From: Phylloscopus collybita | Taxonomy: Eukaryota > Chordata > Aves > Passeriformes > Phylloscopidae | DNA: 64,000 bases | NCBI GenBank assembly: GCA_027886175.1 | Contig: JAJNNQ010000044.1 | Span: 1 to 64,000, forward strand | Direction: 5' to 3' | Shown here: positions 61,601 through 64,000 of the stretch, in pieces | Layout: every line of letters begins with the position of its first letter | How positions within the stretch are numbered: the first letter of the stretch is position 1 | The notes under the pieces: generated by a model | The model's input: the letters and a program-made list of their open reading frames with translations, nothing else | Database searches by the model: none | What the model was told of the DNA's origin: nothing | Translations under genes and position numbers: made by a program

Positions 61601-64000
61601 GAGCTCCATTGCTCATTCCCTGCAGCTCCCATCGAGCTGGCTCAGCTCAGAAGTAAAGAAAAAAAAAAAAAAAGCTCTTTTTTATCTCCTTTTCTTCCCT
61701 TCATTTTTTTTTTAATGCTGCCTATTTCATTATAACCAACCCGGGAGCTAAACACGATCTGGGTCCTCCTGCCCTCCCTGCAATACCAATTCCAGGCTGC
61801 TGCAAGGCTTTGGGAGGACGCTGGAGTCCTCTAGTGTTCCTTGGAAAAATGGGAGGAGAGGCAGGGATGGATGAGCTGAGAGAAAGGAACGGGGAACTGC
61901 AAAAACCCAGGGAGAAAAAGAACAAAAAATTAAAAACTAAAAAAATCAAACCGCAGTGTCCTTGGGGCCCATGACTGGGTCTGTGCAATTCTGCCCTGCC
62001 TGGTGAGGCACAGGGCTGTGCTGGGGGGGTCTGGCACTGCCACTGTCACCCCCTGCGCTGGCTGAGCTGCTCCTGGCTGTCCCCACGTCCCAGCCCTGCA
62101 GAGGGGTGGGGGCTCCCTGGTTTTTCCCTGCTCATCCCGAATTCCTCTCCCCGTTCCCCGCAGCAGCAGGAATTCATCTCACATCCCAGCGCTCAAAATG
62201 AGATTCACCCCCTCCTCCCCTGTGCCCCTTTTTATGGCCGAGATTTGTGGCCAGGCAGGTCCTGGAACAAAGCCCCAGGGTCCCTGATGGAATTGCAGCT
62301 GCCTCTGGACACTCAGGAGGTTTATTTGCAGTTCCTTGTAAATCTCCTGGGGTTTGGGATGCCAGGGGAGGATATTGCTCTGCTCGACCTTCTCCAAGCC
62401 CAGGCCAAGGTTTTCCCAGGGAAAGGCAGATGGAAAACGGAGCCCGAGTCCATTTTCCAGAGCCCAGTCAGGTGTTCAACCCCAGATCTGATTTTTTTTT
62501 CCCAGGATTTGGGGGGTTTGTGTGGAAGAGGCATCCCAGCCCCTGCCTTTGTTTTGCCCTTCCAAAGGGAGGTGACCCCATCCCACGTGGAATTTCCCCC
62601 TGTGCCCATGGCTCCGGAGAGCTCTGGGTGCCTCCTGGGGTTGGAGAGATCATCCCCTGGGGTTTGAGACCCCCCAGATCATCCCCTGGGGTTGGAGAGA
62701 TGATCCCCTGGGGTTTGAGACCCCCCAGATCATCCCCTGGGGTTGGAGAGATCATCCCCTGGCTGAGGAGCTCTGCTCCCAGAGGGAGCAAAGGCAAGGA
62801 GAGCTCTGCCTTTGTCTGCCCCCCGCCCCTCATGGTGCTTCAAATCCCCAAAAAATCAGAGCAGGCAAAGCCTTGTGATGGGCTCTGATTGATTTTAGCA
62901 TCTCGGGGAGTGATAGAGAGCAAAGCAGGTGATTTAGGTAAAAAACACCCCCAAAAGCCCAGCTCTTGGCCCTGCTGAGGGGATCCTGCTCCCCCTGGCA
63001 GGTGGGGAAGGGGCTGCTCAGGTAACCTGAGGGGAAATTTAATTCCTTTTAACGAGGAATGAATGAATGGTGCGGGAATGAACGATGGGGATGAAGGCTG
63101 AGCCAGTGCTGCCCTCCTCGGGAAGCTGTGCTGCCTCCTGCCTGGAATTGGGCAGGATTCCAGTGCCTGGAATTGGGCAGGATTCCAGTGCCTGGAATTG
63201 GGGAGGGTTCCAGTGCCTGGAATTGGGGAGGGTTCCAGTGCCTGGAATTGGGGAGGATTCCAGTGCCTGGAATTGGGGAGGGTTCCAGCCTGCTTCCCCA
63301 GGGACGGGGCCAGCGCTGCCCAGTGGGAGGGGAGGGGTCCCATATTCCTTGGGGTTGGCTTCTCGCTGCTCCAGGCTGGGAAGGTGAGTGAGTGTCCAGC
63401 CAATTCCTGCTGGTCCCTGATCCCACTCTGGGCCAGCAGCGCTCCCACCCCAAACCAGCAGCATTCCCAAACCAGCAGCATTCCCACCCCAAACCCTCAG
63501 CATTCCCAAGCCCTCACCATTCCCAAACCAGCACCATTCCCACCCCAAACCCTCTCCATTCCCAAACCCTCTCCATTCCCAAACCCTCTCCATTCCCAAA
63601 CCCTCACCATTCCCACCCCAAACCCTCTCCATTCCCAAACCCTCAGCATTCCCAAGCCCTCACCATTCCCAAACCAGCACCATTCCCACCCCAAACCCTC
63701 TCCATTCCCAAACCCTCTCCATTCCCACCCCAAACCCTGACCATCCCCATCCCCCCACCGTTCCCAGCCCTCCCCAGCCCGTCCCTGACTCTCTGCTCTC
63801 TCCCGTTGCCGGTGCCCGGAGCAGAGAGCCCCAAGGAGAGCTCGGAGCCCTCGGGCTCCCCCGCGCCCGTCATCCAGCACAGCTCGGCCTCGGCCGCGCC
63901 CAACGGGCTCAGCGCCGCGCGCTCGGCCGCCGAGGCCGTGGCCACCTCGGTGCTGGCCCAGATGGCCGGGCAAAGGACAGAGCTGGCCGTGCCCGTGGCC
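23957..64000 (+). CDS. ATF7: Cyclic AMP-dependent transcription factor ATF7 (whole gene, 3' truncated by window)
   Basis: ATF7 is a nuclear bZIP factor that binds CRE/AP-1 sites as a homodimer or with JUN/FOS partners and is controlled by p38/JNK. Eleven coding exons give 463 complete residues. Visible parts: an N-terminal C2H2 finger (C9, C14, H27, H31); the stress-kinase motif QTPTPT with T51 and T53; STPDIKIKEEE with T100 and sumoylation-type K106; proline-rich segments; a bZIP at about 325-390 with basic-region N339 and R347 and zipper leucines at 357, 364, 371, 378 and 385; and a Ser/Ala-rich tail. ATF2 is the main alternative, but the MGDDRPFVC start, the spacing and the ATP5MC2 neighbour favour ATF7. 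About 20 C-terminal residues lie beyond 64,000. Confidence 0.95.
24415..24570. repeat. 36-bp tandem repeat in ATF7 intron 2
   Basis: Four copies of CTGCCTTCCCTTCCCAGGGA followed by AAATGGGGCTCCCTTC. Confidence 0.9.
24627..24771. repeat. 48-bp tandem triplication
   Basis: Three nearly identical 48 bp units starting GATCATGGAATTGCTGCTGA, with unit starts 48 bp apart (CATGG at 24631, 24679, 24727). Confidence 0.95.
25155..25445. promoter_or_regulatory. AT-rich non-repetitive island (candidate regulatory element)
   Basis: After a poly-T run, about 270 bp of AT-rich unique sequence includes AAACAAGCAATTAAGGC, TTTAAATTTAATC and ATGACATATAAAGG. No exon. Candidate conserved non-coding element. Confidence 0.35.
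25890..26728. repeat. 12-bp minisatellite with 180-bp higher-order unit
   Basis: About 70 units of CCCAGTGGCAAT or CCCAGTGCCAGT type. A 180 bp block starting near 26043 is repeated exactly from 26223 to about 26425. It is open in several frames (Gly-Asn-Pro-Ser and similar), which is an artefact of a 12 bp period without stops. Confidence 0.97.
26729..28234. other. ATF7: ATF7 intron 2, unique stretch
   Basis: Unique sequence; no array over 100 bp, no exon or RNA gene recognised. Confidence 0.45.
28235..28620. promoter_or_regulatory. AT-rich non-repetitive island (candidate regulatory element)
   Basis: About 380 bp with CTTAATTTACCAATTTATT, TAATAGAAATAATG and TTATCCCTTAAATC. The AT content contrasts sharply with its flanks. 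Candidate conserved non-coding element. Confidence 0.35.
28783..29100. repeat. 15-bp minisatellite (GGGATTCCCAGCTTG)
   Basis: About 21 units of CAGCTTGGGATTCC with TTTCC, TTTCTAG and ACTTCCAGTTT variants. A block of about 70 bp with the rare CTAGCTT variant recurs about 154 bp later (28857 and 29011). Confidence 0.96.
29101..30049. other. ATF7: ATF7 intron 2, unique stretch
   Basis: Mostly unique; a short GGTGACAGGGACACC(A/G) array covers about 29780-29965. No gene. Confidence 0.5.
30050..30325. repeat. CAG-rich composite repeat
   Basis: CAGCAGCAGCAG runs alternate with CCCCTGCACC, giving 18-30 bp units of CAGCCCCTGCACCCAGCAG. Intronic; the poly-Gln, poly-Ser and poly-Ala frames are artefacts. 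Confidence 0.95.
30485..30870. promoter_or_regulatory. AT-rich non-repetitive island (strongest candidate regulatory element)
   Basis: About 385 bp of unique AT-rich sequence between two repeat arrays. It contains AATTTAAACCAAATTGGA, GAATTTTTATGGCC, CTAGAAATGAAGG and AATATAATTAAGAC. No frame or splice pair fits an exon. Confidence 0.4.
30915..31872. repeat. Composite (GT)n array, 960 bp
   Basis: GTGTGT tracts interrupted by CGTGTGCCACAGCC(C/G) cassettes every 40-60 bp, with single (GT) runs up to about 30 bp. The cassettes show that the array grew as a compound minisatellite rather than by slippage alone. Confidence 0.97.
32205..32525. repeat. 18-bp minisatellite (GGGGTGGCAGTGGCATTG)
   Basis: About 18 copies alternating GGCATTGGGGTGGCAGT, GGCCTCGGGGTGGCACT and GGAATTGGGGTGGCAGT. 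Confidence 0.97.
32526..33684. other. ATF7: ATF7 intron 2, unique stretch
   Basis: Unique sequence without recognised exon or RNA gene. Confidence 0.45.
33685..33970. repeat. Polypyrimidine tract (TTTTCCTCCC)
   Basis: About 250 bp almost pure pyrimidine. It is bracketed by two copies of ATTTGGCTTTGTGGGCTGGC (33718 and 33969), so a flanking segment is itself duplicated. Confidence 0.95.
33971..35044. other. ATF7: ATF7 intron 2, unique stretch
   Basis: Unique GC-rich sequence with a short GGTCGGCTTTGGGGCCGGC repeat (34296-34336) and poly-T near 34681. No exon. Confidence 0.45.
35045..35200. repeat. 52-bp tandem triplication
   Basis: Three near-identical 52 bp units starting GCTCTGTCTGAAACAAACCC (starts at 35041, 35093, 35145), each containing AATAAA. 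Recent origin is implied by the near identity. Confidence 0.96.
35355..35640. repeat. TTCCCGGTGCCCAGGATTTG minisatellite
   Basis: About nine units of 27 or 38 bp, GGGAATGAGCCCTTCCCGGT plus GCCCAGGATTT, alternating with and without CTGCAGT. Confidence 0.95.
35641..38937. other. ATF7: ATF7 intron 2, long unique stretch with intragenic CpG island
   Basis: About 3.3 kb without large arrays; poly-T near 36560. From about 38400 to 38960 CpG is dense. There, 38780-38850 carries GTTAATTACC, GCTAATTAAC and GTTAATCACC, three TAAT-core sites in otherwise GC-rich DNA. Alternative promoter or enhancer is possible; no exon found. Confidence 0.45.
38938..39415. repeat. ~22-bp minisatellite (GGGATCCATCCC core)
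   Basis: About 20 units of GGGATCCATCCCGCTGGGTT and variants. The GGGATCCATCCC core is an inverted repeat (GGGAT...ATCCC) around a 2 bp centre. Confidence 0.97.
39416..40499. other. ATF7: ATF7 intron 2, unique stretch
   Basis: Unique, with an AAACAAAACAAAACC A-rich run (39775-39808) and an AT-rich patch (39960-40010). No gene. Confidence 0.45.
40500..40885. repeat. ~47-bp minisatellite (GGAGCAGCAGGAAAGGCTCG)
   Basis: Eight units of about 46-58 bp, TGATCCCGGGC(A/T)GGAGCAG followed by CAGGAAAGGCTCGGGAAGG and GCTCGGGGTT. Confidence 0.96.
41508..42520. repeat. 21-bp minisatellite, 1 kb (CCCCCTGAGCCCCCCTGCAC)
   Basis: About 48 copies of CTGAGCCCCCCTGCACCCC with CCACC, CATCC and CCTCC variants. 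C-runs on the + strand put G4-forming runs on the template strand. Long frames on both strands are repeat translation. Confidence 0.98.
42965..43385. repeat. 18-bp minisatellite (GTGTCCCTGTGCTCAG)
   Basis: About 23 copies of GTGTGTCCCTGTGCTCAG and GGTGTCCCTGTGGCCAG. Confidence 0.97.
43386..44079. other. ATF7: ATF7 intron 2, unique stretch
   Basis: Unique sequence; GCTCGTTAATTCCGC occurs twice in tandem near 43458-43484. No exon. Confidence 0.45.
44080..44420. promoter_or_regulatory. AT-rich non-repetitive island (candidate regulatory element)
   Basis: About 340 bp including GAAATAACCCTGCTGTATG, GATTAAATATTAAAGCC and AAAATGACATGATTTAG. Non-coding in all frames. Candidate conserved element. 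Confidence 0.4.
44848..45395. repeat. GTGGGTGCAGGT minisatellite with ~195-bp higher-order unit
   Basis: Units of 10 (GGTCAGGTGT) and 12 bp (GGTGCAGGTGTG, GGTGCAGATGTG). The order of unit types around 45077 recurs 195 bp later at 45272. Confidence 0.97.
45455..46455. repeat. 19-bp minisatellite, 1 kb (GGCTCTGTGGAGGCTCCGG)
   Basis: About 50 copies of GGCTCTG(T/G)GGAGGCTCCGG and the TGTGCAGG variant, with extra GGCCGG inserts. Open in several frames on both strands; not coding. Confidence 0.98.
46800..47180. repeat. GGGGCTGTCCCCACCTCTGA minisatellite
   Basis: About 19 units of 18-21 bp with CTGTCCCC followed by ACCTCTGAGGG or CCACCGAGGG. Confidence 0.97.
47181..48131. other. ATF7: ATF7 intron 2, 3' end
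   Basis: Unique sequence up to the acceptor of coding exon 2. A short CTG-rich run lies at 47362-47392 and an AT-richer stretch precedes the acceptor. No other exon. Confidence 0.5.
48132..48228 (+). CDS. ATF7: ATF7 coding exon 2 (second half of zinc finger)
   Basis: It encodes RFTNEDHLAVHKHKHEMTLK and on to DSVIIA, supplying His27 and His31 of the C2H2 finger. The acceptor ATTTCAG has a good branch region (TTCTAAAT). The donor is GTATGT at 48229, phase 1. Third codon positions are about 72% GC, far lower than in the bZIP exon. The intron before it is 24 kb. Confidence 0.96.
48229..49254. other. ATF7: ATF7 intron 3, 5' part
   Basis: Unique sequence with T-rich homopolymers (48405-48440) and a (CTG)9-10 run at 48825-48853. 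Confidence 0.55.
49255..49815. repeat. ~46-bp minisatellite (CTCCCTGGCCAGCTCAGGAG)
   Basis: About 12 units of 41-47 bp, AAACAAACCCAATTTCTCCC plus TGGCCAGCTC(A/G)GGAGCAGCT. CTGGCCAG is palindromic. Confidence 0.97.
50570..50955. repeat. GGGATTGGGAATGGCTGTGG minisatellite
   Basis: About 18 units of 16-24 bp (GGGATTGGGAATGGCTGTGG, GGGTTGGGAATGGCTCT). 49816-50569 and 50956-51351 on either side are unique intron. Confidence 0.96.
51352..51470 (+). CDS. ATF7: ATF7 coding exon 3 (stress-kinase activation segment)
   Basis: It completes Asp49, then encodes QTPTPTRFLKNCEEVGLF and the acidic/basic end EDDEKK. T51 and T53 are the p38/JNK sites known for the family. The acceptor is CAAACCAG ending at 51351. 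The only donor that keeps frame with the next exon is GC, in AAG/GCAAGA at 51471, giving a GC-AG intron, phase 0. From memory, human ATF7 has isoforms with an extra ~11 residues at this point; read-through here would add ARGC... and then stop at 51524, so a matching insert is not preserved. Confidence 0.93.
51471..52914. other. ATF7: ATF7 intron 4 (GC-AG), 5' part
   Basis: Begins GCAAGA. Unique sequence includes an AT-richer island around 51955-52260 and T-rich runs near 52358-52410. No exon. Confidence 0.55.
52915..53155. repeat. 43-bp tandem repeat (AACACCCCAGACCGAGAGGC)
   Basis: Five near-identical units, with CAGAC at 43 bp spacing, each followed by GGGGCTGCATCCCCCCCC. Confidence 0.97.
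53215..53850. repeat. GGGATGGAACT and CTGTCCCCTCAGCCCCGC arrays
   Basis: 11 bp GGGATGGAACT units (53215-53295), then about 22 copies of the 18 bp CTGTCCCCTCAGCCCCGC or ...AGTCCCG unit (53460-53850). Confidence 0.96.
53940..54180. promoter_or_regulatory. AT-rich non-repetitive island (candidate regulatory element)
   Basis: About 240 bp including TAGATATTTAATAACTTGC, GATAATCGGGTAATAAAAT and GATTTATACAATG between two arrays. Candidate conserved element. Confidence 0.38.
54395..54955. repeat. 17-18 bp minisatellite ending at ATF7 coding exon 4 acceptor
   Basis: About 31 copies of CTGATTGTCCTTTCCCA (variants CCCAG, CCCCAG, TTCCCCC). Each holds a branch-point-like CTGAT plus a pyrimidine tract. 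The final copy runs straight into CCCCTGCAG at 54957. Confidence 0.97.
54958..55092 (+). CDS. ATF7: ATF7 coding exon 4 (SUMO/kinase motif region)
   Basis: It encodes 45 residues: GSGALDMSLPSTPDIKIKEE, then an acidic and Ser/Pro-rich stretch ending QLKDK. T100 and K106 correspond to the known T112 kinase site and K118 sumoylation site of the human 494-residue isoform. The acceptor is CCCTGCAG ending at 54957, directly at the end of a 560 bp tandem array. The donor is GTGGGG at 55093, phase 0. Confidence 0.95.
55140..55345. repeat. CTGAGCTGGGCTCCTTGGGG array in ATF7 intron 5
   Basis: About nine copies of a 20-22 bp unit shortly after the exon 4 donor. Confidence 0.95.
55644..55801 (+). CDS. 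ATF7: ATF7 coding exon 5 (proline-rich segment)
   Basis: It encodes ELPSKPLLLSTPTPTIVRPG and continues through the conserved HLGYDPLHPTLPSPTSVITQ block to SNRQL. The acceptor is CCCTGCAG ending at 55643; the donor is GTGAGT at 55802, phase 2 with a split Gly codon. Confidence 0.95.
56325..56391. repeat. (GGGAA)n microsatellite
   Basis: About 13 perfect copies in ATF7 intron 6. Confidence 0.98.
56497..56596 (+). CDS. ATF7: ATF7 coding exon 6
   Basis: It completes Gly and encodes SPTGSLPLVVQLANGQAMPV and then LPGPPVQMPSVIS, a segment shared by ATF7 and ATF2. The acceptor is CTGCAG ending at 56496; the donor is GTGAGA at 56597, phase 0. It is flanked by two (GGGAA)n arrays at 56325 and 57089. 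Confidence 0.95.
57089..57167. repeat. (GGGAA)n microsatellite
   Basis: About 15 perfect copies in ATF7 intron 7; same unit and strand as the array 764 bp upstream. Confidence 0.98.
57341..57454 (+). CDS. ATF7: ATF7 coding exon 7
   Basis: It encodes 38 residues, LARPMAMVPNIPGIPGPPIN and on to HSEAKM, matching the ATF7/ATF2 NIPGIPGPP motif. The acceptor is CTCGCAG ending at 57340; the donor is GTGAGT at 57455, phase 0. A minisatellite starts about 25 bp after the donor. Confidence 0.95.
57480..58095. repeat. ~20-bp minisatellite in ATF7 intron 8
   Basis: About 31 copies of GGACACTGCTGTCCCTTGGG followed by CC or CT. The GGACA...TGTCC arms make each unit an imperfect inverted repeat. It starts about 25 bp after the exon 7 donor. 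Confidence 0.98.
58230..58376 (+). CDS. ATF7: ATF7 coding exon 8
   Basis: It encodes 49 residues starting RLKASLAASS, with a Gly/Ala/Ser-rich stretch that is more divergent than its flanks, then the conserved MVTARPEQSQTLVQHPDAPS and PAQPQ. The acceptor is CTGGCAG ending at 58229; the donor is GTCTGT at 58377, phase 0. Confidence 0.94.
58382..58409. repeat. (CTG)9 run just after ATF7 exon 8
   Basis: Nine CTG triplets begin 5 bp after the donor at 58377. 58410-59065 is unique intron without a gene. Confidence 0.95.
59066..60195. repeat. 39/40-bp minisatellite, 1.1 kb, ending in the bZIP exon acceptor
   Basis: About 29 copies of CCTGTCCCTGTGCCCTGCCC plus ATCCCAGAACCGCTGCTCAG. Main variants are CCCAATCTGCTG (39 bp) and CCAGAGCTGCTG or CCAGAACC(A/G)CTG (40 bp). 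The last, shortened copy supplies CCCTGCCAG at 60196. No stop codon occurs in any + frame over most of the array. Confidence 0.98.
60197..60394 (+). CDS. ATF7: ATF7 coding exon 9 (basic region and first zipper heptads)
   Basis: It encodes 66 residues. The basic region holds RNRAAASRCR with invariant Asn and Arg eight residues apart (N339, R347), followed by zipper leucines at 357, 364 and 371. Sixty-four of 66 third codon positions are G or C. The acceptor CCCTGCCAG ending at 60196 lies inside the last unit of a 1.1 kb minisatellite. The donor is GTGAGT at 60395, phase 0. Confidence 0.97.
60395..61029. other. ATF7: ATF7 intron 10 (unique)
   Basis: 635 bp of unique sequence splitting the leucine zipper; no array. 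Confidence 0.6.
61030..61138 (+). CDS. ATF7: ATF7 coding exon 10 (rest of leucine zipper)
   Basis: It encodes NEVTLLRNEVAQLKQLLLAH and then KDCPVTALQKKTQGYL. It supplies zipper leucines 378 and 385 and the conserved post-zipper motif. The acceptor is GCCCTCAG ending at 61029; the donor is GTGAGT at 61139, phase 1. Confidence 0.97.
61139..62634. other. ATF7: ATF7 intron 11, 5' part
   Basis: Mostly unique. 61280-61420 (GGGCTGGAAGGGACC...) looks like a worn 3' end of a CR1-type avian LINE, low certainty. An A/T-rich patch lies at 61650-61740. Confidence 0.4.
61280..61420. mobile_element. Possible degenerate CR1 LINE fragment
   Basis: GGGCTGGAAGGGACC followed by a C-rich AAGCCCC...TGTTCC pattern recalls the CR1 3' region common in birds. 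Only short stretches match from memory, and no terminal repeat is clear. Confidence 0.3.
62635..62765. repeat. GGGGTTGGAGAGATCATCCC tandem repeat
   Basis: Five copies alternating TGGAGAGATCATCCCCTGG and TTGAGACCCCCCAGATCATC, about 22-24 bp each. 62766-63139 is unique. Confidence 0.93.
63140..63300. repeat. 26-bp repeat (GTGCCTGGAATTGGGGAGGA)
   Basis: Six copies of TTCCAGTGCCTGGAATTGG plus GGAGG or GCAGG; TTCCAG...CTGGAA is an inverted repeat. Confidence 0.96.
63445..63750. repeat. CATTCCCAAACCCTC array before ATF7 exon 11
   Basis: About 18 units of 15 or 19 bp (CATTCCCAAACCCTCTC, CATTCCCACCCCAAACC). It ends about 85 bp before the exon 11 acceptor. Confidence 0.96.
63835..64000 (+). CDS. ATF7: ATF7 coding exon 11 (C-terminal tail, cut by window edge)
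   Basis: It completes a Glu codon and encodes SPKESSEPSGSPAPVIQHSS and a Ser/Ala-rich tail reaching ...GQRTELAVPVA. The acceptor is CGGAGCAG ending at 63834. The stop codon and 3' UTR are outside the window. Confidence 0.93.

Overview
The window is vertebrate nuclear DNA, almost certainly avian and probably from a small, GC-rich microchromosome. Intron-containing genes with GT-AG junctions, CpG-island promoters, third codon positions that are up to about 97% G or C, and an extreme load of short tandem repeats all point this way. The bird assignment is inference from base composition and repeat style, not from a species-specific marker. No bacterial, viral or intact transposon gene was found, and no tRNA, rRNA or CRISPR array.

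Two protein-coding genes are supported, both on the + strand. ATP5MC2 (mitochondrial ATP synthase subunit c) lies at about 9.0-11.35 kb, with a CpG-rich promoter, four coding exons and a poly(A) signal. ATF7 (ATF2/ATF7-family bZIP transcription factor) starts at a CpG-island promoter near 12.3-12.7 kb. Its coding exons begin at 23,957 and run off the right edge at 64,000 inside what should be the last coding exon. Eleven coding exons are placed with reading phase conserved at every junction. They encode 463 complete residues; about 20 C-terminal residues lie outside the window. The order ATP5MC2 then ATF7 on one strand matches the human 12q13 neighbourhood near HOXC, as I know it.

Layout: 1-8.8 kb is gene-poor and almost wholly simple repeats and minisatellites, with a CpG-rich patch and an RFX-type X-box near 3.5-3.8 kb. 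8.8-11.36 kb is ATP5MC2. 11.36-12.23 kb is a minisatellite-filled intergenic gap. 12.23-23.95 kb is the ATF7 promoter and intron 1. 24.0-48.1 kb is a 24 kb intron 2 with at least fifteen tandem arrays and several AT-rich non-repetitive islands that could be regulatory. 48.1-64 kb holds the remaining ATF7 exons, with arrays in nearly every intron.

The most unusual theme is how often tandem arrays touch splice sites. The acceptors of ATF7 coding exons 1, 4 and 9 (the bZIP exon) sit at or within a few bases of the end of an array, and ATP5MC2 intron 3 is an array from its donor onward. One ATF7 intron uses a GC donor (GC-AG) and ends in an acceptor that appears to be built from its own repeat. 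A reading frame of about 460 codons runs through the intron 9 minisatellite in frame into the bZIP exon. I found no new defence, mobile or biosynthetic system; the value here is in splicing, repeat biology and candidate regulatory DNA.
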